Assembly: GCF_019969845.1 (NCBI RefSeq)
Contig: NZ_JAHXYR010000013.1
Coordinates: 102,924 to 166,923, forward strand
Length of the DNA: 64,000 nucleotides
Source: Sphingobacterium sp. GVS05A
GTDB taxonomy: Bacteria > Bacteroidota > Bacteroidia > Sphingobacteriales > Sphingobacteriaceae
Reading direction: 5' to 3'
Of this stretch, positions 27,407-36,372 are shown piece after piece (positions within the stretch are counted from its first letter, which is position 1; every line of letters begins with the position of its first letter). The notes under the pieces are model-generated. The model was not told the origin of the DNA. It did no database searches and saw only the letters and a list, made by a program, of their open reading frames with translations. Both the position numbers and the translations under genes were made by a program.

Positions 27407-27559
27407 TTAGGCCGCACCGCGAATCACACGTAATAGCACCACAATAATTGCGATTACTAACAGCGCGTGGATTATATTTCCTGTTGCATACCCCCCGAAA
27501 AAACTAATTGCCCAGATGATAACTAAAATAACGGCAATGATGTATAATAAATTTCCCAT
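27407..27559 (-). CDS. Small membrane protein, lmo0937/DUF5670 family
   Basis: 50 residues read on the minus strand: MGNLLYIIAVILVIIWAISF, then a Gly turn and a second hydrophobic segment ending VLLRVIRGAA. Two short membrane helices with a GG hinge and the MGNLLY start are the pattern of the lmo0937-family proteins found across Bacteroidota and Firmicutes. The role is unknown, though they are often seen beside stress genes. The frame is complete with its own ATG and TAA. Confidence 0.85.
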   Translation of the reverse strand: MGNLLYIIAVILVIIWAISFFGGYATGNIIHALLVIAIIVVLLRVIRGAA

Positions 27560-27721
27560 AATATTAATATGTTTTTTAATGAGAACAATATCTGTTGGGA
27601 TAATGTTTTATAATAAATAAATCAATCAAACTTTCCATACTTGACTGCTGTTCACATGTCAAGGAGAATTGGTCAAACGTACATCCATACAATACAAAGC
27701 TTGCAAATGGCTAGATATTCT

Positions 27722-28903
27722 TTAAGCTTCCTGCTTTAAATCAAACCTATGATAATTTTTATAATGGACCAAGGATCGTACAGGTCTAATCAGTTCAGAT
27801 AGCAATTCAAGATATATTTTCGCGATCATTTTCCAGGTAATCTGTTCCCCATAACTACGTGCCTTGAAACGATGCCATGCAAGCAAACGTTTAGATCTAT
27901 ATAATAATTTGATATGATCACTCATGCTTTGGACATCATCAAAAGGTGTAAGGATGCCCCGGTCATCTGTCAATAGGTCTACAGCGTGCCAATAAGGAGT
28001 AGAAATTACCGCGGCACCAGCTCCTACCGCAAAAGATAATGTGCCACTACTAATCTGTTGCTCATGTTGATAGGGGGATAAATAAATATCACAGGCTGTT
28101 AAGTATTCTTTTAGCTGTTCATCGCTGATGAATTCATCAATAAAAATAATCTTATCCTGCAATTGCAACTGAGCTACTAAATTTTGTAATTCAAAACGAT
28201 AGGATTCACCTTCATGTGCCAAAACATTCGGATGAGTCCTGCCCACAATTAAATATTTGAAATTCGGTAGATTGAGTCCAGCTAATGAGCGGATCGCATA
28301 TTCTAGCCCTTTGCTTCGTCCAATTAGACCAAAAGTCATCATCACAAAATCATCTTGTAAGCCCAATCTGTATTTAGCTAATCCTTGGTTGTAATCAAAA
28401 TTTGGTACACCGTGGGCTATTACGTGGATTTTATGGCCGTCGACCGTTGGAAAGAGATCTTTTAATAGTTCACTGCCTTTCGGCGATAGCGAAACTACCG
28501 CTTGAGATTTGGTAAGTAGCAATTCCATGATTTCCTTTTGACGTAAGGACGGCGATTTCAATATAGTATGAAATATCGTTACCAAAGGAATATTTAAATG
28601 ATTGGCCAGCTGATTGATAAATATTCCATCAGCTCCGCCGAATATCCCATATTCGTGTTGGATAATACAATAGTCGTATTCCTCATTGATGATACGTACA
28701 GCCTGGATATAGCTGTCAAGTCGCTCTTTGTCGATAACAAAGCGAACTGTAGGGTCAAACTCTTCGGAGCCGGATTTGGAGACAGCAATCACCTCAACGG
28801 AGACTGTCTGATCCAATGCCATTCCTTTTCTAAGGTCTTTCGTGAAAGTAGCCAACCCGCATTCCTGGGGTGGATAGGTACTTATAATAACGATTCTTTT
28901 CAT
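27722..28903 (-). CDS. Glycosyltransferase family 4 (GT-B fold)
   Basis: 393 residues. The N-terminal domain begins with the acceptor loop STYPPQECGLATFTKDLRKG, a pattern of sugar-nucleotide glycosyltransferases with a GxGT-like site. The C-terminal domain carries FGLIGRSKGLEYAIRSLA, the EX7E-like nucleotide-binding stretch around SPYQHEQQISSGTLSFAVGAGAAVIS and the final RGILTPFDDVQSM loop. It should transfer a sugar from an NDP-sugar in the cytoplasm; the acceptor is unknown and no polysaccharide cluster surrounds it. A 39-residue gene ends four bases before its start, so the pair is one operon. Confidence 0.93.
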   Translation of the reverse strand: MKRIVIISTYPPQECGLATFTKDLRKGMALDQTVSVEVIAVSKSGSEEFDPTVRFVIDKERLDSYIQAVRIINEEYDYCIIQHEYGIFGGADGIFINQLANHLNIPLVTIFHTILKSPSLRQKEIMELLLTKSQAVVSLSPKGSELLKDLFPTVDGHKIHVIAHGVPNFDYNQGLAKYRLGLQDDFVMMTFGLIGRSKGLEYAIRSLAGLNLPNFKYLIVGRTHPNVLAHEGESYRFELQNLVAQLQLQDKIIFIDEFISDEQLKEYLTACDIYLSPYQHEQQISSGTLSFAVGAGAAVISTPYWHAVDLLTDDRGILTPFDDVQSMSDHIKLLYRSKRLLAWHRFKARSYGEQITWKMIAKIYLELLSELIRPVRSLVHYKNYHRFDLKQEA

Positions 28904-28907
28904 ACAC

Positions 28908-29027
28908 TTAGTCCTCTTTCGTGTTGTCGTTCTCGTTATTTACTGGAATATCCAAAATAGCCATTAGTAGTAAATAATATCCTTTTTCTAGGCCGATTTT
29001 TTTTGCTTTTTGATCTATATTTTCCAT
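28908..29027 (-). CDS. 39-residue protein upstream of the glycosyltransferase
   Basis: A small complete frame on the minus strand, starting MENIDQKAKKIGLEKGYYLL and ending with an acidic tail (NNENDNTKED). Its stop is four bases before the glycosyltransferase ATG, so they should be co-translated. The mixed charged start and central aliphatic block (YYLLLMAILDIP) suggest an amphipathic helix. The close coupling and sensible codon use argue for a real gene. No family is known to me; it may be a partner or leader of the glycosyltransferase. Confidence 0.6.
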   Translation of the reverse strand: MENIDQKAKKIGLEKGYYLLLMAILDIPVNNENDNTKED

Positions 29028-29557
29028 ATGACATTTTATAATTAAGGTGGTATGTTTTTTCGTTTTATGCATCAAAAGCTATACCCAAAGGAGAGGATTT
29101 ATTGCAGATCCGTAGTTTACAAAGGCGTATTCCGTAAAGTGATACAGCTCCTACCGGACAAACACTGCTTGACCAAGTATTTTTCCCGCGCAAAAGAAAA
29201 TTTACGCCAACCCATCAAATTGATTATCCCAACACATAGGAAAATGTATTAAGTATTTTACTTACTTACTAATACTTTGGATTATAATGATAAAATTCGA
29301 CAGCAAATTGAAACAGAAAGGCTACTGAAATCTTTGTTTTTAATGTACTTTTCAACAACTACTTTAAAACTTTAAATTATACCTCATAATATTTGAGAAA
29401 ATATCGAACAACCAATAAAGATTTAAAACAGGCAATTCAATCTTTAATTGCTAGCGCATCACATTTTGCGAAGCTAGATGAGGCAATAAAGACTAGCCTG
29501 CGATAAAGACATCGGAAAAATCATTGATTATCAATTAAGATCAAAAACAAACCAAAG
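29028..29557. other. 530-bp gap between divergent transcription units
   Basis: A 66-codon plus-strand frame at 29052-29252 has no recognisable features. A 37-codon plus frame starting with TTG and ending at 29506 (RTTNKDLKQAIQSLIASASHF..., DEAIKTSLR) has natural amphipathic protein composition and lies just upstream of the enolase-superfamily gene, but its start is weak. Neither is supported enough to call. Confidence 0.3.
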
Positions 29558-30775
29558 ATGAAAAGAAGAACATTCTTACATACATTAAATTGGAGCATTG
29601 CATCCGCAACATTATATCATGGTGCAGGAAATGCCATGTCATTAACAGCTATCTTGGACAGTAATATTCGGGAAAAGGAACTCTCGTACCACCGGATACA
29701 GGAAATAAAATATTCAACTGTTCAGATGAAATATCCCCGCCTCGTGGGGAAAAATGCCAGACTAGACCTCCATGGCTATGGCCCCAATGTGGAAATCTGT
29801 GGTATCAAAACAGACAAAGGTGCTATGGGCTGGGCTTCTCTACGGGGATCCCGAAAAGATGCTGAGCAGATTGAAAAAGAACTCCTCGGTAAAAAAGTAT
29901 CTGAACTTTTTGCTCCCAATATTGGAATTTTGAATGATAGGCACATCGCTTTTGATATTGCACTTCATGACCTTGCAGGAGTAATCTTGGAGAAACCAGT
30001 TTATGAACTACTTGGCCGCGATAAGCCGTATACCACAGACTATTATAGTGGAATGATCTATTTCGATGATCTGGAGCCATCTGAAAAGCCTGCTGGTATA
30101 GACCGGATTCTAGAGGAGTGCCGATATGATTATGGAGTTGGCTATAGACAGTTTAAGCTAAAGATCGGGCGGGGACATAAATGGATGCCTTTCAAAGAAG
30201 GGCTCCAGCGAGATATTGATGTAACCAATGCAGTGGCCCAAGCCTTCCCCGACTGTGGTATTTTAGTGGATGGGAACAATGGTTTTACAGTGGATCAATT
30301 CACCCAATATCTAAAAGGTATTCCATCGGTCAACTTATTCTGGATAGAAGAACCCTTCCATGAAACCGTTGCAGACTATCAAAAACTGAGAAATTACATA
30401 AAAGCAGCAGGGATAAGAACTTTATTGGCAGATGGTGAAGCAGATCCCAATCCAGCGCTGCTTAAGGAACTCTTTGAGAAGAAACTATTGGACGTACACC
30501 TTACAGATATCGAGGGCCTAGGCTTCACAAACTGGCGAAGATTAATGCCAGAATTGGAGAAAGTAGGTGCCCAAGCTTCCCCTCATGCTTGGGGCTCCTT
30601 GCTTAAGTCCTACTACACGGCACATCTGGCTGGAGGGCTTGCCAATACGGTCACTATAGAGGGGGTAACGAGCACGTCGGACGACGTTGATCTTTCCGGG
30701 TACAAGATCCAGGATGGCAAACTGATCCCGCCATCCACCGCAGGTTTTGGAATGCCTCTTCTAAAAAAAATATGA
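29558..30775 (+). CDS. Mandelate racemase/muconate lactonizing enzyme family protein (enolase superfamily)
   Basis: 405 residues. The N-terminus (MKRRTFLHTLNWSIASATLYHGAG) has a Tat-like twin-arginine start, suggesting export. The barrel carries the family residues: Lys200-x-Lys202 (FKLKIG) on the second strand, the metal ligands Asp238 (LVDGNNG), Glu264 (WIEEPF) and an acidic residue near LLADGEAD, and His343 in ASPHAWGS. The KxK plus His pair allows proton abstraction from both faces of a carboxylate, as in racemases and sugar-acid dehydratases. Substrate unknown. Followed by its own terminator. Confidence 0.9.
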   Translation: MKRRTFLHTLNWSIASATLYHGAGNAMSLTAILDSNIREKELSYHRIQEIKYSTVQMKYPRLVGKNARLDLHGYGPNVEICGIKTDKGAMGWASLRGSRKDAEQIEKELLGKKVSELFAPNIGILNDRHIAFDIALHDLAGVILEKPVYELLGRDKPYTTDYYSGMIYFDDLEPSEKPAGIDRILEECRYDYGVGYRQFKLKIGRGHKWMPFKEGLQRDIDVTNAVAQAFPDCGILVDGNNGFTVDQFTQYLKGIPSVNLFWIEEPFHETVADYQKLRNYIKAAGIRTLLADGEADPNPALLKELFEKKLLDVHLTDIEGLGFTNWRRLMPELEKVGAQASPHAWGSLLKSYYTAHLAGGLANTVTIEGVTSTSDDVDLSGYKIQDGKLIPPSTAGFGMPLLKKI

Positions 30776-30795
30776 TAAATGATCACAGTTAGCTT

Positions 30796-30828
30796 ATCCG
30801 CCCCATATTATTTATGAGGCGGATTTTT
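30796..30828 (+). terminator. Intrinsic terminator of the enolase-superfamily gene
   Basis: ATCCGCC and GGCGGAT form a 7-bp GC-rich stem, extended by two pairs across one mismatch, and are followed by TTTTT. It ends about 50 bp past the stop codon. Confidence 0.8.
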
Positions 30829-30835
30829 AATCCCC

Positions 30836-30915
30836 AGTATCCCCAGTCGAAAGGGAGAGTAGGGGAAGACTACAATGAAAAGAGTCGGTCGTTGTATCAC
30901 TAAAGTCTAATGTAG
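30836..30915. repeat. Dispersed repeat, copy 1
   Basis: A segment beginning CCCAGTCGA, then AGAGTAGGG, and ending TTGTAT..ACTAAAG recurs at 41776-41857 with about 70 per cent identity by eye (one gap). Both copies lie in intergenic DNA in the same orientation. No open frame is shared, so it is not an obvious coding relic. This copy sits right after a terminator and before the L,D-transpeptidase gene. Confidence 0.55.
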
Positions 30916-31000
30916 TTAGTACGCGATTATTTTTTTAATGATTAATTTTCATAGAGATGCGGAAATAATTTGTAATTTTAGTATATTAAAATTCAAAGTT

Positions 31001-32398
31001 ATGAAAGCGTTTCTGAATTTTACAGCGATCTTTTTCAGTATTATCACTACAGCAATCTATGGACAGGATCTAAAGGTAACTAACGAGATCACGTCATTCC
31101 TTAAGGATAGTCTCAATTTATCTAACTTGAATTACCCAAAATCAGTCATCCGGCTCTACGCCACAAACAATTATGAATATCTCTGGCTAAATGACAAACA
31201 AAAGATAGACCAAGCTTCCATTGCTTTATCCTTGCTCACAAATCCTAATCGCTTTGGGTTATTACCATCAGATTATCACCTAGAGAGCCTCTCGCTTGAG
31301 AGACTGAAACAGTTTAGAAGTTCCTCTCCTGAAAAACAGCAAAAAGAGAAAGCATTGTTTGATATATTGATGACAGATGGCCTCCTTTCTTTTATTAATA
31401 ATCTTCATTTTGGTAAATATAATCCACTATATCATCCGTCTTATATTGATAGTGTTAGAATTAATGGGTTTTGTGCCGACGAGATATTATCTGATGCAGG
31501 GCGGCAGGTAGGTTTTCTAAATCTGGTACAAGAGGCTCAGCCAAAGCTTAAAGCTTATCAGGACTTTCAAAATTATTTGGATCAATCATATGCAACCAAT
31601 AATGCAATGAGCCCACCGGTTGAAATGGAAAAAATTCTAATTAATATGGAACGGCTAAGGTGGATCAATACGCAAAGCTTAGATTATATATTGATAAACA
31701 TCCCATCCTACACTTTAGAATTCCATTATAACGGTAATGTGTCGGAATTTAAAGTCGTTGTTGGGAAACCCAAAACGGCAACACCGATTTTGGAAAGCGA
31801 AATAAATTATTTTTCAACAGCTCCTGATTGGAGGGTTCCACACAGTATATTTCTGAATGAAATTTTGCCCGAAATTCTGAAAGACAGAGCTTATCTCCGA
31901 AATAACCATTACTCGATCTATGATGAAGCAGGGGACAAAATCATTGTGAATTCATCCGCTTTAAAAGAAATCAATAAAAATCCAAAAAAATATCGTATTC
32001 GACAATCCTCTGGTAATCACAATGCATTGGGGGCAATCGTCTTTAGATTTCAGAATTCACATGGCGTCTATCTCCATGATACTCCGCAAAAGCAGTTTTT
32101 CAATAGGGATAATAGGGCGCTTAGTCATGGCTGCATAAGGGTTCAAAATCCTAAACTATTGGCAGCTAAATTGTTGGCATTCGATAGTTCAAAGGATAAA
32201 ATTCCAGTGTTGGAAGACGCAGTGAAAACGTATCGTAAAATGGATTTTGTTTTGAAGGAGTCTGTGCCCATCATCATCACTTATCTGACTATGTCGATAA
32301 GAGACGGGAAACCAACTATATACAACGATATATATCAACTCGACAAATCTCCAGAAGATAAATTGAATGAAAATAAACCAAATACGATTGCACCTTGA
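31001..32398 (+). CDS. L,D-transpeptidase (YcbB-like, scaffold plus YkuD domain)
   Basis: 465 residues from the ATG at 31001, which gives a signal peptide ending near IYGQ; the earlier ATG at 30938 adds 21 residues with no signal features. The N-terminal half is the YcbB scaffold region (LRLYATNNYEYLWLND-type pattern, LLTNPNRFGLLPSDYHLE). The YkuD catalytic domain holds His and Cys: HGVYLHDTP and SHGCIRVQNP, with the nucleophile at about Cys378. It cross-links peptidoglycan 3-3 or attaches proteins in the periplasm. It is complete and independent of its neighbours. Confidence 0.93.
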   Translation: MKAFLNFTAIFFSIITTAIYGQDLKVTNEITSFLKDSLNLSNLNYPKSVIRLYATNNYEYLWLNDKQKIDQASIALSLLTNPNRFGLLPSDYHLESLSLERLKQFRSSSPEKQQKEKALFDILMTDGLLSFINNLHFGKYNPLYHPSYIDSVRINGFCADEILSDAGRQVGFLNLVQEAQPKLKAYQDFQNYLDQSYATNNAMSPPVEMEKILINMERLRWINTQSLDYILINIPSYTLEFHYNGNVSEFKVVVGKPKTATPILESEINYFSTAPDWRVPHSIFLNEILPEILKDRAYLRNNHYSIYDEAGDKIIVNSSALKEINKNPKKYRIRQSSGNHNALGAIVFRFQNSHGVYLHDTPQKQFFNRDNRALSHGCIRVQNPKLLAAKLLAFDSSKDKIPVLEDAVKTYRKMDFVLKESVPIIITYLTMSIRDGKPTIYNDIYQLDKSPEDKLNENKPNTIAP

Positions 32399-32703
32399 TA
32401 GATAAAATAATCTTTCAATCCTAAGCCCTAAATGAGACAGAAAAAAATCACGCGGATAGTCTCCCTGATTTATTTGGTCTTTTGTTCGCTGATTAGTCAC
32501 GGATAAATGTAGTGTCATAGCGGATAGTAAATGCAGCTTAACGAATTATAAATCATCCCTAGATATCGAGAAAACAGACAGTATATTTATATAAAATTAT
32601 ATGGCCATTTATCATGTAGTAGTAGCTCATGATATGAACTGGAAAAAGCACTGCCATTGGACGAGGTAGCTAAATTGTGTGGATTTCTTTTACTCTTCAA
32701 TAG
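32399..32703. other. 305-bp gap with degraded sequence
   Basis: No intact gene. The last part (from about 32600) leads into the MORN-like relic and is probably its decayed upstream region, but I cannot read an unbroken frame. Confidence 0.3.
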
Positions 32704-32898
32704 CAAGATTTGAATAATGATATTGAAACCAATACAAAGACAAATGAAAAAAAATACAAAAGATATAACGGGGAATGGAAATTCTATAATGAACAAGGCA
32801 CTTTGATAAAAATAGAAATCTATTCGGATGGATAGGAAGCTGGGGATTGGAAATTTTACGGCGAAAAAGGAAATTTAATTAAAACAGAAAAACACTAG
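32704..32898 (+). pseudogene. MORN-like repeat (YwqK-type antitoxin-like) relic
   Basis: The frame reads YKRYNGEWKFYNEQGTLIKI then EIYSDG, hits a TAG at 32833, and continues AGDWKFYGEKGNLIKTEKH to the stop at 32896. These are two MORN-variant units of the GEWKFY-GxLIKxE type. No start codon precedes them. It is the tail of a decayed repeat protein related to the one at 878-1867. Confidence 0.75.
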
Positions 32899-32946
32899 GG
32901 GACTCGATCTCAAGACAAAAATAAGGCATTTACTAAATAGCATAAA

Positions 32947-33813
32947 ATGAAAAAAAAAGTAATAGTATTTACATCAATGTTTTTATTGTGGACTGTTGCT
33001 TTTGGACAAGGAGTACCAAAAAATAAACCGCTGATAAAATCAGAAGAAATAACCTACCACGGAATAGATGGAAGGTATATTAACAGAGTGGATAAGAAAG
33101 GTCTCGATGAATATAGAGAATACAATGCAGATGGTTCCGTTTCAAAAATATATATAATAGAATTTGACAAAAATAAGGGTAAAAATAGATACAATTTAAA
33201 TGAAAGATATGTTTATGAAAAAGGAAAACTCAACAAAATAGAAGAAATTGGTACAACTACAGCTGAAAAATGCCGAGAGTTTTTGTTTTCCTACAATGAA
33301 AAAAAACAATTGATAAAAAAGATTGAAAACCAATTTGATGACAATAAGTTAGTGATGAATCAGTTGAGTGCATACACTGATTATTGTTATAATGTAAATG
33401 AAGAAATAGAAAAACGATATGAATATGATGAAACAAAACAAGAATTTCTGTTAACTTCTATCATCACTAAAATATATGACCTTCATAAAAATATAATTCA
33501 GGAAAAAACAGAGAATTTTGATGGCAATATATCAGGGGTAGTTAATATAAAGTATGATAATTTAAATAAGCCCATAGCGCTGGAGTCTTCGTATTTTAAA
33601 GAAACAAAAACTTATAAATACAATTCACACGGTGATTTAGAAGAAGAAAAAACCAAGTCTGAAAAACGTTCTACAATTGAATTATCAAATTATTCTTATA
33701 TATATGATAATTATGGAAATTGGATTGAACAAAAACAAACTATTAAAAGAAACCCTAAAGATGAATTTGAAGGTGGGCTTCTAATAAAAAGAAAAATTGA
33801 ATATTATGAATAA
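32947..33813 (+). CDS. Secreted protein with YD/RHS-like strands
   Basis: 288 residues with a signal peptide (1-20, ending AFGQ). The mature part is a chain of beta strands with tyrosine/aspartate motifs reminiscent of RHS/YD repeats: EYREYNADGSVSKIYIIEF, KRYEYDETKQEFLLTSIITKIYDLHKNII, NIKYDNLNKPIALESSYF, YKYNSHGDLEEEK and YIYDNYGNWIEQKQ. Such Bacteroidota proteins are small relatives of RHS shells or lipoproteins of unknown role. It directly follows the MORN-like relic, suggesting a former polymorphic-toxin-type neighbourhood. Confidence 0.75.
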   Translation: MKKKVIVFTSMFLLWTVAFGQGVPKNKPLIKSEEITYHGIDGRYINRVDKKGLDEYREYNADGSVSKIYIIEFDKNKGKNRYNLNERYVYEKGKLNKIEEIGTTTAEKCREFLFSYNEKKQLIKKIENQFDDNKLVMNQLSAYTDYCYNVNEEIEKRYEYDETKQEFLLTSIITKIYDLHKNIIQEKTENFDGNISGVVNIKYDNLNKPIALESSYFKETKTYKYNSHGDLEEEKTKSEKRSTIELSNYSYIYDNYGNWIEQKQTIKRNPKDEFEGGLLIKRKIEYYE

Positions 33814-34068
33814 AACGACCACTAAAAAGGGGGATTGGGTTGTTTTTAATGGTTTCGATGATTACTTTGTTTTTACAATAATTGATCAACATTGAGGTGG
33901 AAGAATACAAAATTCTATCGATTTGGGACAAGGTTTTTATTATTAAATCAGCAAATTGATGAAGGTAAAGTTTCAAAATGTCAAACGTTGTATATAATGA
34001 GAAGAGGTTATTGAATTGTGACTTATACATTCGCCGAAATAATTGTGCGATTATCATCAAAGCATCTA

Positions 34069-35244
34069 TCATATTGGGATCCAAAGGCTAAATACCACTT
34101 TTTCATCAAAGCATTTGACATGGATCTCACCTTTGTGTGCGGTGATTATCTGTTTGGAGATATAAAGGCCCAATCCCAACCCGCCTTCATTCTGATTTTT
34201 TCTTCCAACAAAAGGTTTAAATAGGTTATTTAATATAGAATCGGGTATCTTATCCCCATCATTTTCTATATGGAAGATAAATTTCCCACCTTCAATGGAA
34301 GAGTTTATAACGATTGCATTTTCTGAAGATCCATGGCGAAATGAATTTCCTATAAGATTCGAAAACACCTGTGCCATACGTTCATGATCACATTTGACCG
34401 AAAGTTTTGCTCCAAGATGTGTGAGTACCTTTCTTTCGAGTGAACTCGTTTGGATCTCACGTAGAGCCTGAAGGATCACCTGATCTAATTCGACTACATT
34501 TTTGTTCAGATGAATACCGGTGCCTAGCTTACTGCGTGCAAAGTCTAGGATGTTATCGATTAAACCTTTCATTCTGTACGAAGAATCGTATATAAGCTTG
34601 GCCGTCTGTTTATGTTTCGCATTTTCGAGTTTGTCGGCGAGATACTGCGACAAGGTAATGACAGCACTCAATGGATTTTTCAGGTCGTGCCCCAAAACGG
34701 ATAATAGGGTATCCCTGCGTTCAGAGTATTGCAATTCCTCACCCAGCAGTGCTTCAGTATTTTTGATTTTTGCAATTGAACCCAAATGGAAACTTATCAG
34801 TTCAGATAGAAGTTCAAATAGTGGTGCTATCCGCTCAGTATCGATAGTTACTGCTTTATGATCAATCGTACAGAGCGTTCCAAAGAACAATCCGTCCTTG
34901 TCGACTATCGGGAATGCGATATAACTTTTAAAACCTTTTGCATGCAATTTTCTTTTCCAATCTTCATTTTCACAATAGTCAATATCCGGAATAATGATAG
35001 GCGCGTGTTTACCATGTGCTTCATCTCCTAACGTATAATGTAATTCCAGCTGCTGGCCCACAGAGACCCCGACCCCCAGCGAATCACGTACAGCACAGGC
35101 TATCCATTGATGGCCATTGTGAGAGGTCACCAACCCTAGATCCATGCCTGTATACAAACATATTGTGTTCAATATATTCTTTACTGCAGGGATATCTTCG
35201 ATCCGCATAAGCAGATGGGAAATTGAATCATTATTTTCTTTCAT
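34069..35244 (-). CDS. GAF-domain sensor histidine kinase
   Basis: About 391 residues from the ATG at 35244 (MKENNDSISHLL); a Met ten residues upstream is less likely. A GAF domain occupies residues about 15-150 (VKNILNTICLYTGMDLGLV..., the KGFKSYIAFPIVDKDGLFFGTLCTID core). The dimerisation helix carries the phospho-accepting His (about 186) in VLGHDLKNPLSAV. The ATPase domain has SNLIGNSFRHG and GLGLGLYISKQI. It has no membrane helix, so it is cytoplasmic. No response regulator is fused; the stand-alone receiver at 36373 could be a partner. It faces the DUF892 gene across a divergent region. Confidence 0.93.
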   Translation of the reverse strand: MKENNDSISHLLMRIEDIPAVKNILNTICLYTGMDLGLVTSHNGHQWIACAVRDSLGVGVSVGQQLELHYTLGDEAHGKHAPIIIPDIDYCENEDWKRKLHAKGFKSYIAFPIVDKDGLFFGTLCTIDHKAVTIDTERIAPLFELLSELISFHLGSIAKIKNTEALLGEELQYSERRDTLLSVLGHDLKNPLSAVITLSQYLADKLENAKHKQTAKLIYDSSYRMKGLIDNILDFARSKLGTGIHLNKNVVELDQVILQALREIQTSSLERKVLTHLGAKLSVKCDHERMAQVFSNLIGNSFRHGSSENAIVINSSIEGGKFIFHIENDGDKIPDSILNNLFKPFVGRKNQNEGGLGLGLYISKQIITAHKGEIHVKCFDEKVVFSLWIPI

Positions 35245-35274
35245 AACTATTGTGTTCAGTAAAAAAGAAATCAA

Positions 35275-35632
35275 CCTTCAAGACTAAAGATATATGAATT
35301 TTTAACGGCTAACTAGCTAAATACAAATTGTATGGAGAATAAAATGTTGGAATTCCTGTTCGAATCTTGTGTTAGCGGATCTTTTGTTTAAATATAAGCA
35401 ATATTTAATCAGTTTTTCTATTCTTATCACATGCGAAAAAGTGAGAATCCTAATTGCGGACAATTTAAATTTCAATTTAAAGAGACCTCTAGTTTCAATA
35501 TATAAGAGACGTGTTTATACGTCTTCGTCGGAATATACACGTGAAGTACCGGCGATAGCCCTGTTAGTAGAACTAAAGCTATTCGATGGATGTTCAATTT
35601 CAAAAAGCTCTAGAGCAGTAAACTTACTAAAC
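35275..35632. other. Divergent intergenic region before the DUF892 gene
   Basis: Holds the promoters of the GAF kinase (minus) and the DUF892 gene (plus). The plus frame is open back to 35369, but the residues before 35633 (LLADLLFKYKQYLISFSIL...) look untranslated and lack family features. No other gene seen. Confidence 0.35.
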
Positions 35633-36217
35633 ATGGCAACAATAACTAAAAGTAGCACAAGTGAAAAGTCTGAAAATGGAACGATGACCAAGCAATCCAC
35701 GGACAACACAAAAAAACGCGTAGCATCGGATGCTGCAAAAGATTTGGCAGAGCTTTTTGAAGATGGCCTCAAAGACATTTATTGGGCAGAAAAGGCATTG
35801 ACAAAAGCATTGCCCAAAATGGAAAAAAACGCTACCGCCAATAAGCTAAAAAAGGCAATTTCCAAACACCTTTTGGAGACTGAAAATCATGTGAAACGCT
35901 TGGAACAGTGTTTTGAGAGTTTGGAGTTAAAGCCCAAAGCAGAGCGATGCGCAGCGATGGCCGGACTGATCGAAGAGGGCGAACACATTATCGAGGAAAC
36001 CGAAGAAGGCACAGTTAGAGATGCAGGTATTATCGCTGCTGCCCAAAAAGTTGAGCACTACGAAATTGCCACTTATGGCACACTCGCCGCATTTGCTAAG
36101 GTATTGAAATACAATGAGGCATTGGACTTGCTGCTTGAAACTCTTGCAGAAGAAAAAAAATGTGATACAGATTTAACTGCTTTGGCGGATACTAACCTCA
36201 ATATGCAAGCTAAATAA
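35633..36217 (+). CDS. Ferritin-like DUF892 protein (YciE/YciF family)
   Basis: 194 residues from the ATG at 35633; the open frame extends upstream but the conserved part begins after a Lys/Ser/Thr-rich N-terminus (MATITKSSTSEKSENGTM). The DUF892 core follows: LAELFEDGLKDIYWAEKALTKALPKMEKNA, HLLETENHVKRLEQCFESL, KAERCAAMAGLIEEGEHII and KVEHYEIATYGTLAAFA. The repeated Glu/His pattern suggests a diiron four-helix bundle. YciF-type proteins are induced in stress and often accompany catalase. Two decayed relatives lie at 12736-12874 and 58203-58376. A terminator follows. Confidence 0.93.
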   Translation: MATITKSSTSEKSENGTMTKQSTDNTKKRVASDAAKDLAELFEDGLKDIYWAEKALTKALPKMEKNATANKLKKAISKHLLETENHVKRLEQCFESLELKPKAERCAAMAGLIEEGEHIIEETEEGTVRDAGIIAAAQKVEHYEIATYGTLAAFAKVLKYNEALDLLLETLAEEKKCDTDLTALADTNLNMQAK

Positions 36218-36284
36218 AAGAGATTAAAAGAGACGGAGAGGCAAGCAAAGTTCTGTGCAGCTCCGACTGAAAGACAAAAAATGG

Positions 36285-36316
36285 ATGGATCTTACGTCTG
36301 TAAGATCCATTTTTTA
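36285..36316 (+). terminator. Intrinsic terminator of the DUF892 gene
   Basis: ATGGATCTTAC and GTAAGATCCAT form a perfect 11-bp stem with a GTCT loop, followed by TTTTTT. It lies about 70 bp past the stop. Confidence 0.9.
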
Positions 36317-36372
36317 TAAATGATGATCTCTGAAATGTTATCTCTGATCGATAGTAATAGAAAAAAATCAAG

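Noticed and set aside
29052..29252. 66-codon plus-strand frame upstream of the enolase-superfamily gene
   Set aside because: No family match, no evident ribosome-binding site, and Arg/Lys-rich composition; not supported.
35369..35632. N-terminal extension of the DUF892 protein
   Set aside because: The upstream codons are untypical and the DUF892 proteins begin with the MATITKSS-type leader at 35633.
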